From the NCBI RefSeq assembly GCF_000001735.4, contig NC_003071.7, forward strand, positions 1,995,001 to 2,059,000: a stretch of 64,000 bases of DNA, in the 5' to 3' direction. Made by a program: the position numbers and the translations under genes. The notes below the pieces were generated by a model. It was given only the letters and a program-made list of their open reading frames with translations. It did not search any database and was not told the DNA's origin. This DNA is from Arabidopsis thaliana. Taxonomy: Eukaryota; Streptophyta; Magnoliopsida; Brassicales; Brassicaceae. Of the stretch, positions 11,776 to 23,365 are shown piece after piece; within the stretch, counting starts at the first letter, position 1; each line of letters opens with the position of its first letter.

Positions 11776-14701
11776 CTAAATAGGGTTTTGGCATGTCTTC
11801 TTGTTATGTCCCGTTTTCCGACATCTTGTACACTGATTAGGAATGAGTCTTTTCTGCCTCTTTTTCTGAAAGTTAAAAAATGGTAAGGCGCCTAAAAGGA
11901 AGGAAAAATTGCATAGAAGTGAGGATGGGGGAAAATCTTACCCGGTTTTCCCTAGTAGATGGTATCCTTTTGGTGGGTGGTCTCCCAAGTGGTCGTCTGC
12001 TGCGTGGAGGTATGAGAATCAGGTCCGATAACTCTTGAGGAATAACAACGTCTTTTGGGTCCGGTATAGGTAAAACGGGTTCTTGGAAAGAATCAGAAAA
12101 CACTTGAAGGCTATACCACAATCCAACAACAGCCTTCGGGTTGATGCCAAAATGTATTGCAGTAGCTAGAGCATGCTCGCATGGGATTCTTAAAATTGTG
12201 TACCTAAGACAAGTACACGTACACTCATCTAGCACAACGTGAAAATGCTCACCAGTCTCTGAAGTAACTTGATAACTCCATGGCCCAGACATCATGACTG
12301 AGAACTTTCCTGACGCAGGCAAGCCTTGAAGGAAACGTTCATCTACCTCCGGGGTGACCAAAGAGTTACACTTCGACACTTTTTTCCGCCTTGCTGCAAA
12401 CCATTGCATGATGACCTCTCGGATGAACTCTAGCATATAGACAATTCGATACGCTTTTGCCTTCCTTAAGACATTGTTCATTGCCTCGGAGTTGTTGCTA
12501 GTCATGATATTGTACCGCTCCTCTTTGCAGTATGCCCTAGTCCAATGCTCAAATCCAACATCCTCTAAATACTTTGCGCATCCGGGGCTCCAACCTCTTA
12601 ACTCTTCAAAGTATTTTTCAAAATCTCTAACCCGATACGCTTTAGCGGCGCTAAAGAATAAACCAGACACACCGTACCTTGCGTAAGACACCGATATGTT
12701 TTGCTCCGGGTGTACTATACATGCTCCATGATGGGCTTTCGGGTACACCACACTAACGCCTTTATATATGGAAGAATGCTTGTCCGAGACAATCATCAAA
12801 TTGTCAGTATCTGGAACAATCTCTGATAATTTCTCAAAGAACCAAATCCATGAAGCATCGGTCTCGCCGTCAACAACCCCAAAAGCTAATGGAAAAATTT
12901 GGAAGTTCCTGTCTTGTGCACATGCTATAAGGAGGCATCCTTTGTAACGACCGACTAGCTGCGTTCCGTCTACAACAACGACTTTCCTCATATATTTCCA
13001 ACCTTTTATAGACGCCGAGAGAGAAACAAATACATATTTGAAGCGCTGGCGACCTTTAGCTTCAGGAGTGGAGTGGAGATGACAGATTGTACCGGGATTT
13101 GCTAATTGTAGAAGATACAGATATGTAGGTAAAAACCTGTAACTAGCCATATCATCACCCCTTATAGAGTTTACTGCAACCTCTCTAGCTCTCCATGCTG
13201 TAGAATATGAGATCCGAACATTAAGATCATTTAAGACCAATTGAGGCAAATCTACAGCTCTCGGACCCCCTTGCGAAGAACTATATCTATTCTTCATAAC
13301 CTCGCCTAAAAGCTTGTAAGTTGCATGTTTACGATAATCCTTTCGAGTCTTGATCTTGCAAACATGGATGGAATCATACCCTGTGATTTTGAAACATTTG
13401 GAATTGGGTATGACATGTGCAGTCAAATGCCATGAACAATTGCGATCTACGCAAACCATCTCTAATCTTTTAGGGCATGACCGAGTTTGTTTGTAGCGGA
13501 AGCACTTTTTGATTGCAACAAGTCGCATAGTCTGCTGTATGACTTGCTTGTTTTTGAAAACACTTCCCACATACAACGGATGACCTGACGTACTCAATTC
13601 AACTTCTGTCTCATCGACTCGAACATTGGCTAAATCATCGAATACAGGAGCCGCATCAGTATCGAGCAACTCATTCTCAGCATTAAGCAATGTAGAAAAC
13701 CCTTTATACACTTCGTAGGCTTCACCTGTTGTCACTAGACGGTCGTCAGATTCAATATTTAACCCACTTGCAGAAACCCCTTCTAGGACGACTATACCAT
13801 CATCTCCAGTTACGTTCTCAGCTATATCATCTGTGTGCTCAACTAATTCACCTTCGCATCTTGTCTCCTCTGCACTGACTCTAGTGTACGTACATTGGTA
13901 CAAACCATGTTGACACGTCGGGGATGGAGCAGAGGTTGGTGTACAGTCAACCAAAACACTAGTGGGTTCTACATGAGGTACATGTGTACCCGTCGACGTA
14001 CACGATGCCAATAAACGAGTGAATTCCCCTGGGGGTTCCACGGTTTGTTGAGTGTCATTCACGACGCCCTCCTCAATATGACCATTTCCATATTGTTCCA
14101 CAATCATGTCACCCCATTTATTGTAATCGTAATCTTCGCCACTACCTTCACTACCGTCTACTGTAGGGTCGAGGGTACTTCCACGGCTTTCACCATCGGT
14201 GTCATCGTCATGTACATCCATATCTTCGTCCTCTTCATTATCCTCGTCCTCATATTCATTCTCATCACCTTCATCTATGTCATCCTCCTCATCTACATTT
14301 ATATCTTCGTAAAAATTATGAGCTGCATCAACATTTGTAACCTCTGTCTCTGTATGGCCTCCCTTGCCGATAGGGTAAAAAGACACAAACAAGTTAACAG
14401 AAGGATCGCCATTACGAATCAACATAAATGTATCCAGGCTAATTTGATTCTCGATATATACTGGAGGGCGATTACTTGCTATCATATCAGACATCTTTCC
14501 AGACATCCAGTAACTTATTATAGGGTTCCATTCACTAAAGTTATAGCTGAAAACATCACATATTGTACTTGCCAAATCCGTGTACGTCGTTGTGTCTGTA
14601 ATACATACACAGTGTCCGAAACTTGCTCTTTCAGCTTCAAATTTCCAACCTTCTTCTTTGTATATCCACTCACCAACCATAATTAATACAGGTAACTCCA
14701 T
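11776..14701 (-). CDS. Mutator-like (MuDR) transposase, two exons
   Basis: Exon 1 is 14701-11942 and exon 2 is 11865-11776, for 949 residues. The N-terminus is followed by a long acidic stretch (runs of Asp/Glu around residues 135-170). The MuDR DNA-binding region lies near 375-445, with Cys residues in CFRYKQTRSCPKR and CSWHLTAH. The MULE catalytic core has Asp at about 578 (VVVDGT), Asp at about 640 (IVSDKHS) and Glu at about 739 (NNSEAMNN). A SWIM zinc finger follows at about 827-846 (CTCTCLRYTILRIPCEHALA), then an AT-hook-like RRPLGRPPTKR. The short second exon supplies a CCHC knuckle (CTRCRKTGHNKKTC), which is why I prefer splicing to reading through. No stop or frameshift is seen, so this is the only possibly active transposase in the window. 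Confidence 0.88.
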
Positions 14702-15501
14702 ACCTGCAACATAAATTCCTCAGGTCAGACCAACATTAAATACAAAAAAATCAGATCTTTTTGAAGGCTTTCATTTATGTCAACGAAGACAAAAAGAATC
14801 TCTAACAAAACAATTTATGTACTTATAAATTTAACAAAACAGAACATAGAACTTTCATTTATATCTACAAATACAAAAAGAATCTCCAACAAAACAATTT
14901 ATGAACCCAAAATTTTTTAAAAACGTATCATTACTTTCACATCACGTTCTCAAGTGTAATTAATAGGATTAACACGAATTTCTTACCCAGAACACAGATT
15001 GTCTCCCCTTCAATCCTTCAAACTTTGTAAAACAGCAACTGAAAACTTCAGATTCTTCACCGTAACACAATTTCGATTTTCGTTTCTTCACCGTAACACA
15101 ATTTTTCGATTTTTGTTTTTTTCCCAGAATTCTAATCTAAATTATCTAAATATCTTACAATATAATCTCTATTATAATAGGTAATCATGACTTTTAGTCT
15201 TGTCAAAACTTTTTAGCATTAAAAACTTCTGAGCCCAACCAATTTTAAATTTTTTTAATTCCAATCTCAAGTGTCAAATTCGCCGAAACCCAGAAATCAT
15301 TTAATGCATTTCTCGTCGATGAACAGTGTACGTACGAACCCGGTTCTTTTGGATTCCAACGACGCGGTCCGTACGTACAAACCGGGTTCAGTTTCGTCAG
15401 GGGCATTTTGGTCAGTTTTTGGCTTAATGAAAGGCCCAGCCCACAGTGTCAAAATCTGAAATTAAAAGTGGGTCAACGGCTACTGTGCGCAATTTAAACC
15501 C
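14702..15501. other. Right non-coding end of element 1
   Basis: This holds the transposase 5' leader and promoter and the right terminal inverted repeat. Two direct repeats of GTACGTAC + (G/A)AACC(C/G)GGTT lie at 15328-15345 and 15371-15388. A TCAGTTTTTGGC..AAGGCCCAGCCCAC block (about 15,408-15,440) also occurs at the outer end of the truncated third element near 36,950-36,995. Confidence 0.65.
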
Positions 15502-17115
15502 TTCTTAGAAATGAAGAAACAATAAGTTACCAAGTGTCAATTACTCATTTGATAAAACTTCTTACATAAATTCTAGAAAATGCTGGTTTGAGCGGCATTT
15601 GTGAAGAAATCATATTAAATGTTCTTGTCTCTGGCATAAGAGAATGTATAGGCATATGCAGTAGGGGATCTAGCCATTACTCTTGTACTACTTCAGTTTA
15701 AAGAATATAGTAGTGTATGCAGAAAGGTTTAAAATAATTGATGTGGCCATTTATGTAATAAAATTGCACTTATATTGGTCAATTATATGAGAGAACTCCA
15801 CAGTGAGCGTGTTTGGGCTGGAGTAATTTCATGATATATGACCTTCCCAAAATTGATTGTTGGAACCATGCGAGTGAGCACAAATCATGAAGAAATATCA
15901 TATAGTGATTTATAGGATCGGTAAACAAGTCTTTAAAGCCTCTCAGACATAGAAAACCGATTATCGAAAAAAAATAGGCCAACGGGCCCTAAAAGAGGAT
16001 ATAGTACTTGTAGAAACGGTGGCGTTACAACTCTTACAAAGGATGAGAGATCTATTTTTAAACAAATTTTATGGGGGCAATAAACACATTTTAAACTATT
16101 TTTATAAAGTTTGCTTCTAAAACTACAAGTAAATAAAAAAAAATCTAAAAATTCAAACAGGTTAATTGACTCCATGTGGACAATATACCTCCGCCCATGT
16201 GTATAACCCAAAACTTCTCAGCAAAAGAAAATAACCCAAAACTTCTCAGCAAAAGAAAAGAACAATGAAACGTTTATGTTTCATTATTAGGTTAAAAAGT
16301 ATCTTGAAGAAATGTGTGATCTATCTTTGCCGTTTCGTTAAATGCACTATGTTTCTTGAAGAAAAAGTAATTTGTTTTGTGTCTGAACAAGTAGTGAGAC
16401 ACGAAGTGTCGCGCGCGGTCACCAATAATGTTGTTGCATTCTCACCAAATGCTGTGATTCAATAAGCGAAACACATAATCGCAGAGGCAGAGCTTATTCG
16501 AGTGAGAGGAGCCACGAATCTTGGTATATGAAAGATTGAAAGTATATATATTTAAGTTTAAGGTTAGAAGAAGATATCATGTAACTATCATGTGCATAAT
16601 TAACATGATTTGCACATGTGAAGCCAAGTCTCGTAGAAGGAGGAAGAAGTTAACATTATTTAGTTTTTTTGAATTAATTAGGTTTCCTTTTATTAGTTTA
16701 AGAGAGACTAGGAAATTTTGTTTACAGAGCTATAAACTATGTAATCTCTACAGAGCTAACGAGTAAATCAACAGTTTCTCATCCTTAATTGTCTGAATGT
16801 TTTACCAGGTTTACCTTTGTGTTTGTGTTTGTGTGTGTGTGTGTGTTTTTGTTTTTTTTTTTGTTTTTTGTGTAGGTGTGTGCACCGTTTACCTTCTGTT
16901 AAATAGACAGTGCAACCCATATCGCAAAAATCACAATTCTTTAGCATCATTTGGGCAAATTTTACATGAATTGAATATCCAGATTGAAGTTCTATATAGT
17001 GAATTGATTGAGGGATGTATGTGGATCTTATATATTAATAGTGTGATCGATACGTAAGAAACAACTCCTAGCGATATATCTTAGAGACTAATATTTTAGA
17101 ATTGCCTAGAAACCT
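15502..17115. other. Non-coding stretch with a 28-bp tandem pair and a GT run
   Basis: I see no gene here. A 28-bp unit (ATAACCCAAAACTTCTCAGC plus GCAAAAGAAA overlap) is repeated at 16203-16230 and 16231-16258. A GT-rich microsatellite lies at about 16,818-16,846. All open frames are short and lack family features. Confidence 0.6.
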
Positions 17116-19310
17116 CATAACTTTTTTCGTGTAGAGAATTGCCAAATGTTGATCATTTAAAAAGAATTTAGGTTTTTGATATCGATGTGTCATATTTCTT
17201 TTAAATCATTCACATCAAAAAAGTGTTCGTTCCATATTTTGTTCCATTTAATTTTTGCCTGATTTTTCATATAACATAGTTATTCTATTTCAAAACACAT
17301 TAACGGTTATGTGAACGTATAAATTCTAAATTCTAACATCCATTATATAAAAATTAACGTAATGTAAAGAGCATTAATATGTTACCTAGGAAAAGATTGC
17401 TCTTCCCATAACATTTACAACTTATCATTTAAAACTATATAAGTCACAACATTTTTGTTTTTACTTAGTTTAATCCAAAATTTTGTTATCCCACCTAATT
17501 ATTCATTATTTCGATTTTAGTGGTACAACCTTCTAGATAATCTTTACAAATATTGACTGTGTCAAAGAAAAAAAGCAACCTTCCTTGGCCGTGAAAGTGA
17601 AACTTCGAGATATAGTCGGCAACCAGATCGATTCACTTCAGTAGTGATATACTTTCTCATCACTATTTTATTGTAATTTTAAATTGCATGCTCTCTATCT
17701 CTCTTTTGGACTTGGTCCGCATAATGATTCCGTTGTTTATGAGCTTATCACTTAATGAGTCTCATTTAAATTTATGCATTTTTGATAATTACGAAGTTCA
17801 TACCCAAATTTGGACCCTAGTCATCTCTCTATTGCAATCTGTAAATAGTAGAATTCGAGTTCGTATATGTATAAATGTTTCCTTGACCAGTTGTTCTTTG
17901 TTTGTTTTTTAAGCACAAGTCGCTTATCTTAACCTAAATTGTAATTTGTATGTCTTAATTGTAGAGGTATAGAAAGTATATAACGATTTGTTTAAAAAGC
18001 GTCAAATACTCGCTTTTCTTTTGTTCTTATTGTTAATGAAACTCTTATATAAGAACTATATTATTTTGGAAGTTACTTGATCTATTTTACCCGAATAATC
18101 AAACCCAACTAAAAATACCTTAAGAATGAGGACAAAGAGAATTAACAATACTCACCTTCTAAGCTTTTTTGCTAGCTTCAAAGTTTGCAACCGTACAACA
18201 ATATTCTATAGTGCTTAAAATCGGTTACAACCAACCACTAGAGCATTTATACTAATCTCCTAATCCTAAACCCTAGGATCTTCGAGAATCAACCACAAAA
18301 TCTTTCTTGTTCCACAAGCTTATTTCTTTCCATATATTGCGAGAAGAATATTCACCAGATCTTCTCGGACAAACTTCGTCTTTGATTACCAAGCCAAGTT
18401 AGATATATCTCAACTGTCTGATATGATTTGATTCAGTTTTTTGGATTCCAACAGTTTCGTGCAGTCTATGAATTCATTGTTGTCAAAATCTGCATATTCA
18501 CTCATAATTTTTTTTCGTGTAGAGAATTATCAAATGATGATAATTTTAAAAGAATTTAGGTTCTTGATATCGATGTGTCATATTTCTTTAAAATCACATC
18601 ACATCAGAAAAGTGTTATTTCCATATTTCGTTCCATTATATTTAATTTTTGCCCAATTTTTTCAAAACACATGAACGGCTATGTGAACGACTAAATTTCA
18701 AATTCTGACAGCCATTTATATAAAAATTAATGTATTGAAAAGATTGCTCTTCCCATAAAATTTACAAATTATCCTTATAAACTCATAACATTTCTTTTTT
18801 ACTTTAGTTTACTCCAAAATTTTGTTATCCCACCTAATTATTCATTATTTAGATGTTAGTACAACCTTCTAGATAATCTTTACAAATATTGACCGTGTCA
18901 AATAGAAAAAGCAAGCTTCCTTGGCCGTGAAAGTGAAACTTAGATCTCGTCCGCAACCAGATCGATTCACTTCAGTATAGTGATACTTTATCATCAGTAT
19001 TTTAGTATTTTCTTGTAATTTTAAATTGCATGCTCTCTCTCTCTCTTTGACTTGTTCAGCTTAATGATGCCGTTGTTTATGTGCTTATAACTTAATGAGT
19101 CTCATTTAAATTTATGTATTTTTGATAATTACGAAGTTCATACCCAAATTTGGACCCTAGTTGTCTCTCTATTGCAATCAGCTATATCTGTTAATAGTAA
19201 AACTCGAGTTCGTATATGTATAAATGTTTCCTTGACCAGTTGTTCTTTGTTTTTTTTAAGCACAAGTCGCTTGTCTCAATCTCAAAAATTGTGATTTGTA
19301 TGTCCTAATC
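17116..19310 (+). repeat. Direct repeat of ~0.8 kb (17,116-17,960 and 18,502-19,310)
   Basis: Two diverged direct copies share long blocks in the same order: TTCGTGTAGAGAATT, GATATCGATGTGTCATATTTC, CTTCCTTGGCCGTGAAAGTG, AACCAGATCGATTCACTTCA, ATTTTAAATTGCATGCTCTC and CACAAGTCGCTT. Small indels separate them. About 540 bp of unrelated AT-rich DNA lies between. Neither copy encodes a recognisable protein. The ordered blocks and TCTCTC runs could be an old duplicated promoter or 5' region, but that is a guess. Confidence 0.8.
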
Positions 19311-19329
19311 TCAAATAGTAGTTCGTAAT

Positions 19330-19809
19330 TAATGCAAGTTGCTGCCATTGTGGTTTATTCCCGGAACCTAGAGATCACATTTTCCTTCATTGCGAATTAA
19401 GTGAGGGGATTTGGATACAACCTTTTCACCTTTCCATTCACACTTGGGATGCTTTCTCAGTTTGGTTGGATTTAAAAAACCGTAGATCTCCAAGGTGTCT
19501 TCGTAGACTGATTGCTCATGCCACGCTATATGCAATTTGGACGGAACGAAACAACAGATATCACAACAATTCAACAACATATCTATGGATGCTCGATCTT
19601 GTTCAAGTGTCTTTATCGTCAAATCAGAGACGTAATCTTGGCAGATTTGGCTAAAATATGAGTAGAGCTTTTACTCATGTGTTTCCTTAAGCGGTTTCTT
19701 CCTTGTTTTTATCTTTTTTTGGCAAGGGATGTTCTTATGTTTTAAGTTTTTGTAACTTCTACAAACTTTCATTTAAATGTAATTAACATATTTATCAAAG
19801 AAAAAAAAA
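19330..19809 (+). mobile_element. LINE 3' fragment (zf-RVT end)
   Basis: Translation from 19,335 gives the reverse-transcriptase-associated zinc motif (CCHCGLFPEPRDHIFLHC) and the typical WTERNNRYHN.. end of plant L1 ORF2, with a stop at 19,652-19,654. A 3' UTR and an A-run at about 19,799-19,809 follow. It is 5'-truncated. AAATAGTA occurs just before (19,314) and just after the A-run, a possible short target duplication. It sits exactly at the end of the second ~0.8 kb repeat. Confidence 0.75.
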
Positions 19810-20486
19810 TAGTAATTTGTTCGCCAAGATTCTATGCAGAGAAAATCATTGAAGCTCTCCATCAAGAGCATGGAGAAGGAGAAGGAGGTGTCGTTTGTGG
19901 TAAATCTAATAAGGATCGAAAGGAATTATCCGTAATAGAATCGTCTATGTAACAGTTATTATAATTTGCAATAAATAATAAATTTTAAGACGATAAAAAA
20001 ATATTGTATAGATAAGTAGATAGATAGAATAAAGTACCAAATTAGCCAAAACAAAGTGCTAAGAAATTCACTAGAGTCAAATGCAAGTAGAAAGGATGTT
20101 AGCTAGCTACATGAATACACTCCGTGATTTGGATAATGCTTAGATAATTCTTGATGGACAGAGATATATACCCATGCAAAAGTTCCATTAGAATTATATA
20201 TCGTAGTCACGATGGCTAGCTAACCATACTTTTGCACCTCTAAAGTAAGTCCTCAGTAGTTTTGCTTCTACGTATTTCTCCTTTATGCTCTACTTACTCT
20301 TGTTCAGTGCATATAGATTTGTCTTTATCCGTCTGTCGGCAGATATTTCAAGAAAGATCCTTAACAAGTATATTAATGGTGAACGACTTTTCTGTCGTAT
20401 AATCATTCTTTAACAAAACGAAAATAAACATTAACAACCTAATATAATGATATTGTTCCAGGGCTGTGTTTATAGAATTATTAAAT
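19810..20486. other. Non-coding upstream region of the first intact GRP
   Basis: No gene or element is recognised. A short tract at about 20,340-20,400 (AAGTATATTAATGG.. CGACTTTTCTG) resembles a tract at about 30,815-30,840 upstream of GRP3, so part of the far-upstream GRP sequence is duplicated too. Confidence 0.5.
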
Positions 20487-20543
20487 AACTAGTGGAGTTG
20501 CCATTCACGTTGTTTCAAATGTAGTTACAATGAATCTAGCAAC
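20487..20543 (+). promoter_or_regulatory. Conserved GRP promoter module
   Basis: The block ACTAGTGGAGTTGCCATT.. GTTTCAAAT.. TTACAATGAATC is shared with 30,931-30,984 and with both copies at 34,338-34,518. It lies about 285-320 bp before the ATG in each case. Its conservation among paralogues with diverged surroundings suggests a regulatory function. Confidence 0.6.
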
Positions 20544-20726
20544 GGACGATAAGGGTCCGGACGCAACACGTATAATAATACTCTGATACTTATATTATTA
20601 CTACTTTGTTTATATTGTGATAAATTTCATTTAACTTTGCTTCATTTTGATAAATTATTATTTTCTTTTTATTCTACTATGGAGTAGTTTTTTTTACTTT
20701 TCTCATTCCCTATCCTCTTCGTTTTC

Positions 20727-20734
20727 TATAAATA
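20727..20734 (+). promoter_or_regulatory. TATA box (TATAAATA) of the first intact GRP
   Basis: It lies in TTCTATAAATAGAC, 80 bp before the ATG at 20,807. Confidence 0.8.
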
Positions 20735-20806
20735 GACAGCATGCAGCGTAAAATTTTACTCATCACTTACTTAACATACTAAGAGAGTTATTACAACTTG
20801 AAAAAC

Positions 20807-21527
20807 ATGGCATCCAAGGCTTTGATTCTGTTGGGTCTCTTCGCAATTCTTCTGGTGGTCTCCGAAGTTTCTGCCGCAAGACAGTCGGGTATGTAAAATT
20901 ATTTTTTACATTTCAGTCTAGCTAATTGAATTTGAACTAATTAACGTACCATTTGATAAATTTATCCAACTCTTTCGTACTTCCATTTTTTTTACTTTAG
21001 TTAAAAGTCAGAACACACTTCACCTAACCTAAGTGATGTGGAATCCTTGTAGTTTTGTGTAAATATGTTTCGAACGTATATTTTTAAAAACTATAGTTCG
21101 AGTTTATGTACTTATTTATAATTGAAAAAACATTTTAAGGTCGAAAACAAAGTTGAAGTCAGGAAGAAGAATTCACATTTGAACGTGATTAGAATGTCTT
21201 TGAAATAACATGTGGTTTTGGGCAGGCATGGTGAAGCCAGAGAGTGAGGCAACTGTGCAACCTGAAGGTTATCACGGAGGACATGGTGGTCACGGAGGGG
21301 GAGGCCACTACGGAGGAGGAGGCCACGGGCATGGAGGACACAACGGAGGAGGGGGCCACGGACTTGACGGATACGGAGGAGGACATGGAGGACACTACGG
21401 AGGAGGAGGAGGACACTACGGAGGAGGAGGAGGCCACGGTGGTGGTGGACACTACGGAGGTGGAGGACACCATGGAGGAGGAGGCCACGGGCTTAACGAA
21501 CCTGTTCAGACGAAACCGGGTGTTTAA
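20807..21527 (+). CDS. Secreted glycine-rich protein, His/Gly type (127 aa)
   Basis: Exon 1 is 20807-20888 and exon 2 is 21226-21527 (GTATGT..GGCAG intron). Exon 1 encodes a signal peptide (MASKALILLGLFAILLVVSE) with cleavage likely after the Ala-Ala that follows. Mature residues include a short acidic segment (MVKPESEATVQPEGY), then about 70 residues of GGHYGGGGG/GGHG repeats, ending GLNEPVQTKPGV. It has no Cys-rich domain, unlike the GRP3 type downstream. Such proteins are structural or signalling components of the cell wall; His-rich repeats may bind metal, which is only inference. An AATAAA lies at 21,727-21,732. I recall this as At2g05510, unverified. Confidence 0.92.
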
Positions 21528-21539
21528 AAGTTAAAACTA

Positions 21540-22182
21540 TAAAATAAATTCACCACCAGTCCACCATGCATAATTGCATCTCTATATACACTTATGTCTT
21601 ATAAGTATGCATCAAAATAAACCATGGTGAGTTTGTAATGCAGTTCCTTCAGAAATGTGTGGAATAATGTTTTATAATAATAATAGAATATCTCTCAGTT
21701 TGAATTATAATCTGTGCTGTTTGCATAATAAAATGGTTCTTAAGTTTTGCTTATTCATATTCTTAAGGGTTGGGGAAAGAAGAATATGGTAGGCTAGGGA
21801 TTTTTATTAAGAAAATACACCAGCACTTAGAAAGTTCAACAAACGTACGAAAATTTCTTAGATAATCTTGGTATAAGAATTGATTTCCAGTTAAAATTCT
21901 GCAAGTCTCACGGTCTCTTTCGCATAGGTGCAGATAAAACATATTTTCTCTACTATTAACTTTTTTTTTTAAAGAAATTACCTATCTTATTGTATAAAAT
22001 TGGATTTTCAAAGTTGCAAACTCACGTGATCGCAACACATGTCAAGTGAATCATAAGATATCGATACGTATTAAATTTAAATTTGTTAATATATTTAAAT
22101 ATAGAAATAGGAAATAGTTATAAATATTAATTTACGCACATATATAAACTATTTTTTTCTTAACTCGATAAAGAAAATTAAA

Positions 22183-22227
<45 letters not shown>

Positions 22228-22529
22228 CATATAGTATTTATGTGTATTATGGTTTAATTAAATTTTGATATGTATCAAAAAATCAAAAATTTAGCATGGA
22301 TATCAAACAAAATATTTAAATTCAGCAGGGATAGTAATAAATAAACAACATGTTTTGAAGTTCAAAATAACAATATAAGTTATTTAATAATAATAGTTAA
22401 GTGCATAAAAAGGTATTATTGTTGATTTTATACAATAACATGTATTTTCTTACTAATTAGTTTTTGTTAAGTTTTTAATTATTTTTAATCTTAACTAAGA
22501 TAGACATTTGATACAACTAAGACTGAGCA
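21540..22529. other. GRP 3' flank and AT-rich spacer
   Basis: To about 21,860 the sequence follows the GRP 3' UTR and flank (ACCATGGTGAGTTTGTAATG at 21,622-21,641). After that it is AT-rich without a gene, with an (AT)19 run at 22,187-22,224. Confidence 0.65.
22187..22224. repeat. (AT)19 microsatellite
   Basis: This is an uninterrupted AT dinucleotide run of 38 bp. Confidence 0.95.
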
Positions 22530-22537
22530 CATAGAAT

Positions 22538-22891
22538 AGGGGAGGACCCATTGAGAGTGAATGGGGTTCAGCTGACCCACCAAAAATCCAAATTTCTTTT
22601 ATGATCCTTTATGTTTTTCAATATCTTTCCTACTTTTTTCTATTTTGAACCCTCTAAATTCCAAATTGTGTGTGTTTTAACCCATAAAATTTTGTAAAAT
22701 TTCCAAATTTTCATGTTTTGACCCCATTGTATACATATTTTTTATTTAAAAAAATTGTGTTTGACCTTAAATGTTAAACTTTTCTTGTGTTTTTTTTATA
22801 TAAACAAAGCTCTTCTTGTTTTAAGAAAATTTAGTAGTTATGTTTAGTTATATTTTGACCCTGGTAAAAACAGATCCTTGGTCCACCACTG
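22538..22891. mobile_element. Non-autonomous hAT-like element (354 bp) with 8-bp duplication
   Basis: CATAGAAT flanks the element at 22,530-22,537 and 22,892-22,899. The left end is AGGGGAGGACCC and the right end reads inward as CAGTGGTGGACC, so the termini are inverted repeats of the hAT CAGNGGNGGACC kind, with the first base of the left end lost. The interior is AT-rich and non-coding. Confidence 0.8.
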
Positions 22892-23365
22892 CATAGAATT
22901 CAAATTTATTATGATAGAAACATATTGTTAAACTATATTGTGTGATGTCAAAATACAGTTTCTAAAATTATTTACCAAATAAAATTATAACAAATGTGGG
23001 GTTATCATTCTGAACTCAAATATAATCATTATTATTTAGTAAATATTTTTTATATCCACATGTTTACAAATCTAGAGAGAGAGAGGGATTTTTAATTCAA
23101 AATGTTTTTTTATTCTTTACTAACATTAAAAAGAAACTTATCTATATAAAATTGAATTTGTTTTCAAAAAAGAAAAATACTATGCAAGGTTTCGTGCATC
23201 ATTCACTTCTTAAAAAGTCTGAAAAAATATTATGTGAAAGAAGTTTTATAGAAATTTGCATGAAAAATATGATTGAAAACAAAATAATATAAACATCAAT
23301 AAAAAAACAAAATCTAGCCATCTAATTTTGTTTTCTATTTTTCTTTTGTTTATTTTTACCGGTTA

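Larger units (their letters stand above)
2444..15378. promoter_or_regulatory. Dispersed GTACGTAC palindromes in element 1 (16 sites)
   Basis: Exact GTACGTAC cores begin at 2444, 3406, 3606, 3971, 3992, 4178, 4883, 5460, 7228, 7738, 11539, 11568, 11644, 13886, 15328 and 15371. Most are extended to TGTACGTACA. Eight lie in introns of the ULP gene (the one at 4178 is itself a splice donor), two in the gene A/B spacer, three between the RPA-like and transposase genes, one inside transposase coding sequence and two near the right end. Partial forms (ACGTACA, ACGTACACT) are more numerous. I counted by eye, so a few sites may be missed. Confidence 0.7.
886..15501 (+). mobile_element. Element 1: ULP-carrying Mutator-like element (KI-MULE type), left end truncated
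   Basis: The gene order is DUF1985-ULP1, F-box-like A, B and C on +, then RPA-like and MULE transposase on -. The same order is found in element 2. The right end is set at 15,501 because its last ~35 bases read outward to inward as GGGTTTAAATTGC..GTTGACC, close to the right end of element 2 (GGGTAAATTGC..GTTGACC). The matching outer ~100 bp of the left inverted repeat is missing, and GRP flank meets internal sequence at about 885, so the left end was lost by deletion. The 9 bp after the right end (TTCTTAGAA) resemble the GRP flank at 21,854, the likely target site. The transposase is open; the cargo genes are broken. Confidence 0.85.

Noticed and set aside
14045-14686. 213-codon + frame rich in Ile/Val/Thr
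   Set aside because: It is the complement of the acidic N-terminal half of the transposase; the hydrophobic look comes from antisense GAT/GAA codons. The same applies at 57,780-58,265.
21189-21488. Open frames opposite the GRP repeats (Ser/Val-rich or Pro-rich)
   Set aside because: These are shadows of the glycine repeat in other frames. The same holds for minus-strand frames at 31,485-31,922, 35,060-35,260, 38,664-38,975 and 60,775-61,605. None has a signal, splice structure or family motif.
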